64,000 bases of DNA, from contig MLAK01000926.1 of the NCBI GenBank assembly GCA_001839685.1, forward strand, positions 199,428-263,427, given 5' to 3'. The notes beneath the pieces were generated by a model. The model ran no database searches and had not been told where the DNA came from. It worked only from the letters and a program-made list of their open reading frames with translations. The first letter of the stretch is position 1. Every line of letters starts with the position of its first letter. Shown piece by piece: positions 30,541 through 40,443 of the stretch. The stretch comes from Tritrichomonas foetus (Eukaryota > Parabasalia > Tritrichomonadida > Tritrichomonadidae). The position numbers were made by a program, and so were the translations under genes.

Positions 30541-31971
30541 ATGCTTTTCTTCCTTCTCTCTTATCGATCGATCTTTCAGACACGAACTCGTACAACTATA
30601 ATCCTTTTGCCTTCATTTGGCTTCATTAAAGGCGGAACGTATCATATCGATGTCAATGCCTCAAATATAACAGCAGCCTCACTTTTCATACTCAAGGATT
30701 TTGTTGATTATAATAATTTCAACCTTCATGCTCAATGCCAAAACCACGCAAAAAAGGCAAAAAATAATCATTTGGAATTTTCTGGAAATATTAGCTTAAC
30801 TGGTGTCTTAACTCCTGTTTTAGTTAATTGTGGTGAATCCAAAGCAAGTGAATTATATGATTCCACGCTAATTTCCAAAAAATTTGAAAATGATTCATTT
30901 TCTCACAATTCTGATTCAAATTTCAATAGAGTTGATCGAGGAAGTTATGATGGACCCAACGATCACATTATGAAAAACCAAACTGAATTTGCTTATGATT
31001 ATAATGTTAATCAAATGCAGGAAATTGAATATAATGTAACAATGGCTTATTCAAACCCCAATTTTAAAATTGATTCACGTGATATTTTCTTTGTTCCACT
31101 TTTTAGAGTTTTATCACATATTTATCTTGCATTTTTAGTAACTTGGCTAATTAATGCAGTAAAGTTCATCAACTGTAGAATTCATCTCCATACAATTTTT
31201 ACATTGATGCCTTTTGTGAGAATCATCTCACTTTGCGTTTGGAAAAGTTACTCAGAAAAATTAATGAAAGAAGACATAAATGAATCAGTATTTAATACGA
31301 TATTTGATTGGATTTATTTTTGGGCACTTTTGGTAACAATTGCACTTGTCGGTACTGGATGGTGTATCTTTAGAATCCATTTAGAAACATGGCAAGTTAA
31401 GCAGATAATATTTTATTCATTTTTATTATCATTTACAACATTATCACTTAGATTTACTTCAAGCACACTTCTGATTGTTCCTTTACTTGTCCTGATGATT
31501 GTATCAGTTATTCTATACATTAAAATTAATTTGATCAATTTGATTGTGATGGGCCGAGTTTCTGAGCAAATGTCAAAAAATCCTGTCGTTGTAAACAAAA
31601 TTGACCTTGCACGTCAATTTGTATTCATCAGTTTAGGGTGTCTCGGATTTACAGCTTTTGGAAGCTCTGTTTTATGCGCTATTGGATTTCATAAATTTAC
31701 ATGCACGGTTTTCTATGAAGCAATGCTACTGATTGGAAATTTCCTGCAAATGCGCTTCTTCCTCTTCAGGAAAAAGTACCTGGGGCAGCGGAGAAGGGGC
31801 GTGATGAGAAATGACGATACTGAAATGAGTGACGAGAGTTATGAATATAATCAAGAAAATTCCGATATTCCGAAAATGTCTGTAAAACGGACTGCGCGAG
31901 TTGTAACGATGATAGAACCACTTGGAAAATCAAAGCTTGCTTTGATGATTCCTTCATCTTGTATTTATTAA
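30541..31971 (+). CDS. 7-TM protein, GOST/Lung-7TM-receptor-like
   Basis: A 476-residue protein with a ~170-residue, Asn-rich N-terminal part (several N-x-S/T sites, so probably lumenal or extracellular), then seven hydrophobic helices between residues ~180 and 410: starting at VLSHIYLAFLVTWLINAV, IHLHTIFTLMPFVRI, IFDWIYFWALLVTIAL, QIIFYSFLLSFTTLSL, LLIVPLLVLMIVSVIL, QFVFISLGCLGFTAFG and VFYEAMLLIGNFLQMRF. It ends in a basic cytosolic tail. This layout, an extracellular fold followed by 7 TM, fits the GOST family (TMEM87, GPR107/108, PTM1, GPR180), which act in Golgi and membrane traffic. The match is to architecture and general wording, not to a diagnostic motif. The N-terminal hydrophobic stretch is short, so a cleaved signal peptide is uncertain. 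TAA stop. Confidence 0.5.
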   Translation: MLFFLLSYRSIFQTRTRTTIILLPSFGFIKGGTYHIDVNASNITAASLFILKDFVDYNNFNLHAQCQNHAKKAKNNHLEFSGNISLTGVLTPVLVNCGESKASELYDSTLISKKFENDSFSHNSDSNFNRVDRGSYDGPNDHIMKNQTEFAYDYNVNQMQEIEYNVTMAYSNPNFKIDSRDIFFVPLFRVLSHIYLAFLVTWLINAVKFINCRIHLHTIFTLMPFVRIISLCVWKSYSEKLMKEDINESVFNTIFDWIYFWALLVTIALVGTGWCIFRIHLETWQVKQIIFYSFLLSFTTLSLRFTSSTLLIVPLLVLMIVSVILYIKINLINLIVMGRVSEQMSKNPVVVNKIDLARQFVFISLGCLGFTAFGSSVLCAIGFHKFTCTVFYEAMLLIGNFLQMRFFLFRKKYLGQRRRGVMRNDDTEMSDESYEYNQENSDIPKMSVKRTARVVTMIEPLGKSKLALMIPSSCIY

Positions 31972-32225
31972 ATTGTTTTTCTATGGATCAAATTTTGCTG
32001 TTTGATTTCGGTTTTTGTATCTTATTATTGAATTGTTTGCTTTTCTACCTCGAGACTAAGAAATACTGAGAAAGACTGGGAGGTTCAAGTTTGTTGTAAT
32101 GTCGCTTTTTAATGAGGAGATCGATATGATTATCAAATTAATTGGAATGTTAACTGTTTTTTTGTTAACTAGAGATAATTTCAATCTGTTTGGGCGGTTA
32201 AAAAAAGTGTTTCAATATTTGGCCA

Positions 32226-32606
32226 ATGCCTCCTACCGATGAATCATCACTGAAGCTTTCGCTCACTTGTTCAGTCATACTCGCTCTTTTAATGATTATC
32301 TTAAGACCCGTTTTTCGTCTTTCACCAGAAACAACATTTCTCGGTGGTTTCTTTGGTGCGATTTTATTCTTCTTTATTTTAATCATGTTCGGAAATTTAC
32401 GTGGAAGCAAGGGCGATAACACCCTCGGCTGGGGATTCATTATTATTTCAGAAATCTTGGCTTTAATTGTTTCATTCGTTATTCACCCAGTATGCATCAC
32501 AACATGCTTCCTCTTCAGCATTCCAGTCATTATTTACATCAAGTGGGCAGCCACAAAAATCCGCAATTCATCCTCAGTTGCCCGAACCCAAAACAAAAAG
32601 AAATAA
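32226..32606 (+). CDS. KRTCAP2: KRTCAP2-like oligosaccharyltransferase subunit
   Basis: A 126-residue membrane protein with three or four hydrophobic segments and a basic C-terminus (NKKK). It follows KRTCAP2 along its length: a first TM helix, the GGFFGAILFFFILIMFGNL segment (GGLLGSxLFxFxLTAFNNL in animals), a glycine-rich loop, then EILALIVSFVIHPVCITTCF (EILLxLLxAxxxxGLIHRVCVTTCF) and FSIPVIIYIKW. KRTCAP2 is a small subunit of the ER oligosaccharyltransferase, where it helps dock the complex at the Sec61 translocon for co-translational N-glycosylation. The start at 32226 is the only fitting ATG. The C-rich codon choice suggests good expression. No other OST gene is in the window. Confidence 0.85.
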   Translation: MPPTDESSLKLSLTCSVILALLMIILRPVFRLSPETTFLGGFFGAILFFFILIMFGNLRGSKGDNTLGWGFIIISEILALIVSFVIHPVCITTCFLFSIPVIIYIKWAATKIRNSSSVARTQNKKK

Positions 32607-33360
32607 TTTTTTTTACCAAATAAAAATCACAAAAATCTTTCTTTGCATAAACCACATTATTCTCGTCAGAATTTCTTTTTTATTTTTTAACTTTTTTTAT
32701 TTTCATTTTATCACATTCTCGATAACGATTCGATGGATTGTTTTGAATCATAATTTTTGTGTCACCGAGTAATCATTTTGATAAAAGTGAAGCATAATAA
32801 ATCGTAATTAGTCAACAATTAGAGATGAATTCTTACTCTATTCGGAATAAATAATAATTATTTTATTATAGTATGTACATCGATTTTTGCTAGCACATAA
32901 ATTTATTCTAAGCTGACCTCAAATTAGAACACCTTATTTTCATTAATGAATCATTATATTTTTCATCATTATTGAAAAATTGTTGATTGTTTTGATTTTA
33001 CTCATTTTTGTTTCATAGTTTCTAAAAAATATATCAACAAATGAACAAAAATAAATATAAAATAAGTCAATTTCTGGTGTTTATCATTGCATTTAAGGCT
33101 GGAATTATGGTATCATTTATGAAGGTTTTTCCATTCATTTTCTCCATGAGCATCTTTCAACTGTTCATTGAATCGTATTATTTGTCTTATTTTTATTGTA
33201 AATTTTTATATGTTTTTACAGGAAACTGAAAAATGATGAGTTTGATGTATTTTCATGTTTAACCAATACATAAAAAGATAGAGTGTAATGGAGGGAATAA
33301 AGTGAATACTGTGAAATATGAAAATACGAAATAAAATGTGGACGAACTATTTTTAGATGA
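32607..33360. other. Spacer containing a dispersed repeat
   Basis: Apart from the repeat at 32872-33025 there is nothing recognisable. A 62-codon ORF at 33041-33229 is hydrophobic and AT-rich without similarity. Confidence 0.4.
32872..33025 (+). repeat. Dispersed repeat, diverged copy
   Basis: The stretch from TATGTACATCG through GACCTCAAATTAGAACACCTT aligns to 63716-63860 (TATGTACGTCG, GACCCATATTTGAACACCTT) at roughly three quarters identity, and the AT-rich part after it follows too. No coding potential. Confidence 0.65.
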
Positions 33361-33369
33361 TATGATATA

Positions 33370-33660
33370 AAGTATAATTCACTTTCAATGAATCCATTAT
33401 CTTTGCATATTTCTCAAGTTAAGCATGATCACAAGGAATTCCTTTCATATTTTTCAACATTTTAATGTATCTCATGCGTCTATTTTGGTTTCCAGCATCA
33501 GCTACACGCATGAAGTACTTAGGTGTTTACACTCTGTTCATTTTAACTCTATCTGAGCCATTAAATAATGTATTTCCACTCTCGGAAAGTGCTTTAGCGT
33601 GATTCTGTTGCTGCCATTTCGATATATTCCATTTCCAAAAGGAAAAAAGACACTCCTTCC
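33370..33660 (-). pseudogene. Sel1-repeat protein relic
   Basis: On the minus strand, KYFMRVADAGNQNRRMRYI and KMLKNMKGIPCDHA, then a TAA, then LEKYAKIMDSL, match the Sel1-like repeat (KYFKxAADxGNxxAMxxYAxMLxxGxGIPxD). A weaker earlier repeat is seen upstream (HAKALSESGNTLF). In-frame stops and the short extent show it is a fragment of a larger Sel1 protein gene. Sel1 families are large in trichomonads. Confidence 0.65.
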
Positions 33661-33960
33661 TTTCCCCGAACCTTTTCTATGAAAATGGATTCTGATTCTT
33701 TTCCATTATTAAATTCTACCAGAAGGCTCCTTAACATTTTTCATTTAATGGAATTATTTAATTATATTAGATCTTCTGAGTGTGAAGATATTGTAATGCT
33801 TTTCCACAGTATATTTCTCTTAGTTAATCAACTTTCCAATGTTTCTGTAACTAATTAATGTTTCGATTTAAACAACAGGTTTCAATAGGTTCAAAAATAT
33901 GATGATAAATTTTTTAAAAAATTACTTCAAAAAGAGATAGTTTTATATGTCCAAAAGTGC

Positions 33961-35967
33961 TTATTCTTCTTCTTCGCTATAAACTGAAGATAAATGTTCA
34001 GTTGTAGATGAGGATGATTTCGATAATTCTTCATTATTTACAACTTTCTCAATTTTTGGAGTTGATGATAATGATTCACTTTCAGATTTGTTAGAATCTT
34101 CTATTTCTTCTACTTCAACATCTTTATCAACATCTTTAAGTTGACGTTTAACAAGTTCATAATAAACACCTTTCTTAGCAACAAGTTCTTCATGTTTACC
34201 AACTTCAACAATTTCACCTGTGTCAAAAACATAAATAATATTAGCATTTTTAACTGTAGTTAAACGATGTGCAACAACAACTGATGTTCGAGTTGCCATA
34301 ATTTTATCAAGTGCTGCTTGAACTTTCTTTTCACTTCCTGCATCTAATGCTGATGTTGCTTCATCGGTCATTAAAATAACTGGATCTTTAATTAATGCTC
34401 GTGCAATTGCAATTCGTTGACGTTGACCTCCTGATAACATTGATCCTTTTTCTCCAACATAAAAATCATATCCTTTATTCAATTTTTCAATGAACTTTTT
34501 AGCATTAGCCATTTCTGCTGCATTTTCAACTTCTTCAAATGTTGCATCTTGTCTTGCATATTTAATATTTTCTAATATAGATGTTTGGAATAATGTTGGT
34601 TCTTGTGATACAAGACCAATATTTTGATGAAGCCAACGTGGATCTAATGTTGTAATATCATGACCATCTAATAAAATAACTCCTTCTGTGGCATCATAAT
34701 ATCGTTCTAAAAGTTGAACACATGTTGATTTTCCACTTCCTGAATGACCAACAAGAGCTCCCATTTCTCCTGCTTTAATTTCAAAAGAAACATTCTTTAA
34801 AACATAAACATCACGTGTTGGATATTTAAATGATACATTTTGAAATATAATATGACCTTTGAAATCTTTAATAGTTTCTCCTCCTGAAAATGGAATTGAT
34901 GGAATATGTTCAATCATTTTTAAAATTCGAGCACCTGAACCAATAGCTTTTTGTTCTGCTTGCATTGATGTTTGTAATTCTATAATTCCCATAGTACCAA
35001 ACATCATAAATCCAAATACTGACATTAAATCTCCTGATTGTAATTCACCTTTTTCAACAAGTTGACCTCCATAATACATATTTCCAATAATAACAGACCA
35101 AACTCCAAGCATAACAAGAGTCATCATAACATTAACCCAACGTCCCATTAAAACACTTTCTTCAACTACATTATCTGTAATTTCCATAAATCGTTCATAT
35201 TCATGATCTTCTTGATTAAATCCTCGAACTGTTCGAATTGCTGCTAATGTTTCTTCTGACATTGTCATTAATTTGGCAGTATACATATATCTTTTATTGA
35301 TATGATAATCAATACATTTACTCATCGTCATAATTAAGAAAATTGAATATGGGAAAACACATGTTGCAATTAATGCTAATTTCCAACTATAAACATATGC
35401 TAAAATGATTCCTGATAAGAATTGACCTAAATTTTGACATTGTGTGCCTTTCGTTGTTCCAAAATTATCTTGAACTAATTGTGTATCTTCTCCTAATAAT
35501 GTCAAAATACCACCAATTGATGTCACATCAAAGAAACCAACTTCATTTCTCATTAAACTTTCAAATAGATTTCCTTTCAAATCTTGTGTAAATNTTGATC
35601 CCATTCTAACCCATAAAAAGATCAATAAAAATCTTAAAATGCCTGCCAGTACAGCCATTCCTGTCATGCAAAGGCACCATGTTTTGATTTTATCCATTGT
35701 ATTAATGCCTTGAACAGCAAATATTGTGTGCTCATTCAAGATTTTACCAAAAAATAAAAATGAACAAATTGGGACAGCACCGAAGAGAATTGATGGAATT
35801 GCTGCTGCATATGCCATTGGATAAGTGAATAAAAGTTTGTAAAGTTGACCACGTGCTTTTAATTGTTCATCCTTTGAGAGTTCGTCGCCTTTTGGTGGAC
35901 TTGATGAAGATAATGATCCGAATGATGAACTGTATTCTGTTGAAGCTCTTCGTTGTTGATAAGACAT
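33961..35967 (-). CDS. ABCB-type half transporter, copy A
   Basis: A 668-residue type-IV ABC exporter half: a 6-TM domain (residues ~45-340) and one nucleotide-binding domain with GHSGSGKST (407), Q-loop VSQEP, signature LSGGQRQR (511), Walker B ILMTDE (DE 535-536) and H-loop AHRLTTV. All catalytic residues are present. It is divergently paired with half transporter B at 36416, so I infer an A-B heterodimer moving lipids, peptides or drugs; the substrate is unknown. Bases 34108-35871 encode exactly the same protein as the core of copy A' (42712-44475). The first 32 residues and the acidic, Ser-rich end (IEDSNKSESESL onward) differ. The n at 35594 leaves one unknown residue and is mirrored at 42989 in A'. 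Confidence 0.93.
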   Translation of the reverse strand: MSYQQRRASTEYSSSFGSLSSSSPPKGDELSKDEQLKARGQLYKLLFTYPMAYAAAIPSILFGAVPICSFLFFGKILNEHTIFAVQGINTMDKIKTWCLCMTGMAVLAGILRFLLIFLWVRMGSXFTQDLKGNLFESLMRNEVGFFDVTSIGGILTLLGEDTQLVQDNFGTTKGTQCQNLGQFLSGIILAYVYSWKLALIATCVFPYSIFLIMTMSKCIDYHINKRYMYTAKLMTMSEETLAAIRTVRGFNQEDHEYERFMEITDNVVEESVLMGRWVNVMMTLVMLGVWSVIIGNMYYGGQLVEKGELQSGDLMSVFGFMMFGTMGIIELQTSMQAEQKAIGSGARILKMIEHIPSIPFSGGETIKDFKGHIIFQNVSFKYPTRDVYVLKNVSFEIKAGEMGALVGHSGSGKSTCVQLLERYYDATEGVILLDGHDITTLDPRWLHQNIGLVSQEPTLFQTSILENIKYARQDATFEEVENAAEMANAKKFIEKLNKGYDFYVGEKGSMLSGGQRQRIAIARALIKDPVILMTDEATSALDAGSEKKVQAALDKIMATRTSVVVAHRLTTVKNANIIYVFDTGEIVEVGKHEELVAKKGVYYELVKRQLKDVDKDVEVEEIEDSNKSESESLSSTPKIEKVVNNEELSKSSSSTTEHLSSVYSEEEE

Positions 35968-36415
35968 AGAATGAAATGATTGATGAAGGGCTTTTTCAAT
36001 GATTATTCAATTTTTACAATAATCAGAAATAACACTTGATTGTAACTTTTTGTAAATGTTAATATCTTTGAAAAAATTGATCCTCACAAAATTCTGCGAA
36101 AAGTATTGAAACTGCTGCGATATCCATTGATATAGCATTGAAAATGTTTGGTGAAAGGTCAGAGTTATACGATAGAAATTGAATATATTTGAAGGCATGC
36201 GATGATAATTGAATTGGTTTTCAAATTTTCACTATCTTAATATTGAAAAGATTTCTTTTTGGGAAGAACTTTTTAAATATCAAGATGAGTGAATTAATTT
36301 TCAAAAGGTGATAATGCGGAAATAAAATCCGATTGGATTCAAAAGTTTCAAAAATACTGAATTTTGTGAGGAAGGGCTTTTCTCATATCATTCCTATTAC
36401 TAGCAAATCTATAAC
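35968..36415. other. Bidirectional promoter region of ABC pair A/B
   Basis: 448 bases between the start codons of two divergent genes. TCATTCT and TCATTCC strings lie within 30 bases of the A and B ATGs and resemble TCA-type initiators. The region has diverged from the equivalent 42235-42615, although the genes on both sides are near identical. No gene inside. Confidence 0.5.
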
Positions 36416-38206
36416 ATGCCGCCAATGGTCACTTCTGCTTTCAAACAACAAGGAAGTCTTGATGACTTCGATGGAAAAAGAGGAAAAGAATTCTCTAGAA
36501 TTATGAAGTATTTCTCAAACAAAGCTTTATTCGCATTCGCAATCATTTTCGCAATATTCGCTGGTGTCATGCCTTTGTTGATGAATATTTTCATGGGTGA
36601 TATGGTCAATGTTTTCAACACAGCTGATAATTTCATGCCAAATTTAGTTTCTGTCATTTACAAATTAATTGGATTTAATGTTGGAATGTTAGTTGTGATG
36701 TTCATTAATATTTATCTTCGAATGGTTGCAAATCCATTCTTCATGCGTGATTTACGCAAGAATTTATATAAATCTTATATGGAACAAGATATTGAATATT
36801 ATGATCGAGTTCCAACAGGTGTTATGGTTGGTCGATTATCACAAGATGTTACTATGATTCATGAAATTTTCATTGACAAACTTTGTACAACAATTCAACT
36901 TCTTGCACAATCTATTGGTGGTATTATTTTAACATTAGTCACCATATGGGAATGTGCACTGATTGGTATTGGAACAACTATTCTTGCTTCCATTGCCTTC
37001 GTTATCGGAGAAAAAGTAGTGAATAAAATTTGGATTAGTTATAACAAGAGTTCATCACAAGCAACAACCAAAGCAGAAGAAGTAATCACTTCATTCAGAA
37101 CAATCAAATCATTTGATTGTGAATTACAGGAGGCACAGGCTTATCAAGCTACACTTGTTGAAGTCGATAACGTTTTCAAGAAAACAAGTTTGGCTCAAGG
37201 CGTGAAAGAATTCTTCATTGCATTCATTATGCATGCAATGCAAGCAGGAACATTATATTATGCTTCATATATGATTATGAATCAACCTGAAAAAGGATAT
37301 GTTGCTGGTGATCTTTTCATTATGATGATGTCTTTGTCATTCGCAACTTTAGGTATTAGCAATGCAATGACAATGTCTGATGATTTCAAGAAAACATTAG
37401 TTTCATGTGCCAAAGTTCTTGATGTCATTGAAAGGAAACCAAAGAGTGATAGGAAGAAAGGAGGTAAACTAAAGTCGATCAAAGGAAAAATCGAATTCAG
37501 AAATGTCACATTCAAATATGCGACAGCCAAAGAGAATGCTTTAGAAAACTTAAGCTTCATAATCAATCCAGGAGAGACAGTTGCATTCGTTGGAGAAAGT
37601 GGTTGTGGAAAATCAACAACATTACAATTAATTCAACGATTTTATGATATTCAAAGTGGACAAATATTGCTTGATGATGTTGATGTTGCAGAATTAAGTC
37701 AAGTTTATGTTCGTTCACAAATTTCAATTGTTCCACAATCACCAGTATTATTTACGATGAGTATTAAAGATAATATTAGTTATGCAAAACCAAAGAAAGC
37801 AATAGAATCACAAGTTGCAGAAGCAGCACAAGTTGGAAATGCACATAATTTCATCATGGAAATTCCAAACAATTATAAAGCAGAAGTTCAACAAACATCA
37901 TTAAGTGGAGGACAAAAACAAAGAATATGTATTTCAAGAGCAATTCTTGCTAATAGTCCAATTCTTTTACTTGATGAAGCAACAGCAGCATTAGATACAG
38001 AGAGTGAATTATTAGTTCAACAATCATTAGAACGATTTAGGAAAGGTAAGACAGCTATTATGGTTGCACATCGACTTGCAACAGTTATTAATGCAGATCG
38101 TATTCTTGTTTTTAATGAAGGACATATTGTTGAAGAAGGGACACATCAAGAACTTCTTTCTAAAGGCGGCATATATGCAGATCTTGTCAAATTTCAACTT
38201 CAATAG
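36416..38206 (+). CDS. ABCB-type half transporter, copy B
   Basis: A 596-residue ABC exporter half with a 6-TM domain (residues ~30-330) and an NBD: GESGCGKST (393), Q-loop VPQSP, signature LSGGQKQR (496), Walker B ILLLDE (DE 520-521) and H-loop AHRLATV. All motifs are canonical. Copy B' (40444-42234) has the same length and differs at residue 5 (V here, A there) and in one block, residues ~172-287 (about 36930-37275), where some 25 positions differ in a region that is the TMD core. Outside this block the two proteins are identical. This mosaic pattern suggests gene conversion between the copies. Downstream, similarity to B' ends a few bases after the stop (AATAAATATAT). It probably pairs with protein A. 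Confidence 0.93.
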   Translation: MPPMVTSAFKQQGSLDDFDGKRGKEFSRIMKYFSNKALFAFAIIFAIFAGVMPLLMNIFMGDMVNVFNTADNFMPNLVSVIYKLIGFNVGMLVVMFINIYLRMVANPFFMRDLRKNLYKSYMEQDIEYYDRVPTGVMVGRLSQDVTMIHEIFIDKLCTTIQLLAQSIGGIILTLVTIWECALIGIGTTILASIAFVIGEKVVNKIWISYNKSSSQATTKAEEVITSFRTIKSFDCELQEAQAYQATLVEVDNVFKKTSLAQGVKEFFIAFIMHAMQAGTLYYASYMIMNQPEKGYVAGDLFIMMMSLSFATLGISNAMTMSDDFKKTLVSCAKVLDVIERKPKSDRKKGGKLKSIKGKIEFRNVTFKYATAKENALENLSFIINPGETVAFVGESGCGKSTTLQLIQRFYDIQSGQILLDDVDVAELSQVYVRSQISIVPQSPVLFTMSIKDNISYAKPKKAIESQVAEAAQVGNAHNFIMEIPNNYKAEVQQTSLSGGQKQRICISRAILANSPILLLDEATAALDTESELLVQQSLERFRKGKTAIMVAHRLATVINADRILVFNEGHIVEEGTHQELLSKGGIYADLVKFQLQ

Positions 38207-38920
38207 AATAAATATATATTTAAAATCTACTATTGTCCATCCTTCTTCTTTCTTCTTGACATTTTTATATATTTTTGGTTTTGTGTTTATTGAAAAATTC
38301 TCCTTAAATTGCAAAATTGAAAAAAATGTAACTCTGTTTTTGCATCTTCAGATACAAACTTTTACTTATTGTTCTATCTAATTGTAGATCATTTAATCTG
38401 GAAATTATTTTTATCTTTATTGAAACAGGGATGATACTATCATTATGATAGTAAATTGGAAGTCTTAAATCTTTATCAATGAAGTGCCAAGATGAGATGA
38501 TTATCTTTTTAAATGGTTGATCAATATAGCAATCGATGATTCATGAATTTAATGTTAAAATAACTTGTAAGAAGCATAATCATTGGGATATATTTTCACC
38601 TATCATTTTATGTTTGAATAGTAAATGTCAACTTATTCGACATTTTCGTTATAAATATATATAAATGATATCAACAGGCAGCATTTTGCCTTGTTGTTCG
38701 AATTATTTGCATTTTAGAGATGAAATTAAATGGTGGGTAAATCTTTTTGGTTCATGAAATAGAATTTTATAAATCTGCAAACACTACCTGGTTTTACACA
38801 TATCTTGAAAATTCTTTATCCTATTTGGACCGTTGTTTTCTTTATCATTGCGATAAGATGAGCTTGAGATACATGAAAAATGACATTCATACTTTTTGAA
38901 TAAAAATAAAAGTCGGCATA
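38207..38920. other. Gene-free spacer inside the inverted duplication
   Basis: This single-copy DNA has no counterpart beside B' in the right arm. No ORF with similarity. A TCATACTTTTT string about 30 bases before the next ATG could be an initiator. Confidence 0.4.
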
Positions 38921-39388
38921 ATGCTCACCCTCGATAAAGGCCCTCAAGCTCAAAACCGAGTCTACTGTAAATACTGCAATCAATGGGTAGATAACAATAT
39001 CAAATCCATCAACCAACACAACAATTATATCACGCATGAAGTCAATGTGAAAAAATGGAATGCAGCTAGAGTTCGCGAACGAAAAAACGAGGAAAAAACA
39101 AATAAAGAGATCGACGAAGAACTAGCAATTATTCAAGCCAAAGCTCAAACGCAGCACCTTCTCCAAGACGTCATGAAAAGCGATAGAAATCTAATCAAGG
39201 AGGAGCACGAAAAACAACAAGAAAACTTTGACATTGCTCGTGATTTGTACGGAGACGATTTGTTTAAGCAAATGATTGAACCAAAGAAAGAAGTGAATAA
39301 AACTGTCATTTATAATGATATCATGAGGTCCCTCCCAACAAGAATTCAAAAGAAACATCGAACACTGATCAAAGAATTCAAGCCCTAA
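38921..39388 (+). CDS. U1-type zinc-finger protein, WBP4/FBP21-like
   Basis: A 155-residue protein with one N-terminal U1/matrin-type C2H2 finger: C16-x2-C19-x13-H33-x5-H39. It is followed by a charged helix (NEEKTNKEIDEELAIIQAKAQ) and an unassigned acidic/basic C-terminus. Position of the finger at the extreme N-terminus, followed by a lysine/glutamate helix, is like WBP4 (FBP21), a pre-mRNA splicing factor that binds spliceosome components. The WW domains of WBP4 are absent, so other small spliceosomal finger proteins are possible. It sits in the spacer between the ABC arms and its TAA is followed at once by the 17-bp satellite. Confidence 0.72.
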   Translation: MLTLDKGPQAQNRVYCKYCNQWVDNNIKSINQHNNYITHEVNVKKWNAARVRERKNEEKTNKEIDEELAIIQAKAQTQHLLQDVMKSDRNLIKEEHEKQQENFDIARDLYGDDLFKQMIEPKKEVNKTVIYNDIMRSLPTRIQKKHRTLIKEFKP

Positions 39389-39423
39389 CCCTTGTTATGT
39401 AAAATCTTCTGTTATGTAAAATC
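39389..39423. repeat. 17-bp satellite, left edge
   Basis: Two units of the form TTGTTATGTAAAATCTTC, 17-bp period, directly after the zinc-finger stop and running into the gap. The same unit family continues on the right side of the gap. Confidence 0.85.
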
Positions 39424-40241
39424 NNNNNNNNNNNNNNNNNNNNNNNNNNNNNNNNNNNNNNNNNNNNNNNNNNNNNNNNNNNNNNNNNNNNNNNNNNNNN
39501 NNNNNNNNNNNNNNNNNNNNNNNNNNNNNNNNNNNNNNNNNNNNNNNNNNNNNNNNNNNNNNNNNNNNNNNNNNNNNNNNNNNNNNNNNNNNNNNNNNNN
39601 NNNNNNNNNNNNNNNNNNNNNNNNNNNNNNNNNNNNNNNNNNNNNNNNNNNNNNNNNNNNNNNNNNNNNNNNNNNNNNNNNNNNNNNNNNNNNNNNNNNN
39701 NNNNNNNNNNNNNNNNNNNNNNNNNNNNNNNNNNNNNNNNNNNNNNNNNNNNNNNNNNNNNNNNNNNNNNNNNNNNNNNNNNNNNNNNNNNNNNNNNNNN
39801 NNNNNNNNNNNNNNNNNNNNNNNNNNNNNNNNNNNNNNNNNNNNNNNNNNNNNNNNNNNNNNNNNNNNNNNNNNNNNNNNNNNNNNNNNNNNNNNNNNNN
39901 NNNNNNNNNNNNNNNNNNNNNNNNNNNNNNNNNNNNNNNNNNNNNNNNNNNNNNNNNNNNNNNNNNNNNNNNNNNNNNNNNNNNNNNNNNNNNNNNNNNN
40001 NNNNNNNNNNNNNNNNNNNNNNNNNNNNNNNNNNNNNNNNNNNNNNNNNNNNNNNNNNNNNNNNNNNNNNNNNNNNNNNNNNNNNNNNNNNNNNNNNNNN
40101 NNNNNNNNNNNNNNNNNNNNNNNNNNNNNNNNNNNNNNNNNNNNNNNNNNNNNNNNNNNNNNNNNNNNNNNNNNNNNNNNNNNNNNNNNNNNNNNNNNNN
40201 NNNNNNNNNNNNNNNNNNNNNNNNNNNNNNNNNNNNNNNNN
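39424..40241. other. Assembly gap, 818 n
   Basis: Run of 818 n. Both edges carry the same 17-bp repeat, so the missing sequence is very probably more of that satellite; its true length is unknown. Confidence 0.98.
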
Positions 40242-40324
40242 AAATCCTTTGTTATGTTAAATCCTTTGTTATGTTAAATCCTTTGTTATGTTAAATCCTT
40301 TATTATGTTAAATCCTTTGTTATG
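40242..40324. repeat. 17-bp satellite, right edge
   Basis: Four full units of AAATCCTTTGTTATGTT (one with ATTATG) and a partial fifth. Left and right units differ slightly (TTCTGTTATGTA versus TTTGTTATGTTA). Confidence 0.95.
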
Positions 40325-40443
40325 AAACATCCTAAATAGCAATAAATTTTAAATTTTCAAAATAACGAAGCATGAAATGAAACTCAAAAAAAAAAAAAAG
40401 ATCTATGAAAAAAGATTTGACAATGAATGAAAATATATTTATT

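Noticed and set aside
33041..33229. 62-codon ORF beside the dispersed repeat
   Set aside because: Short, AT-rich and hydrophobic by composition; no family match.
39392..40294. Open frame across the gap
   Set aside because: It exists only because n bases cannot form stop codons.
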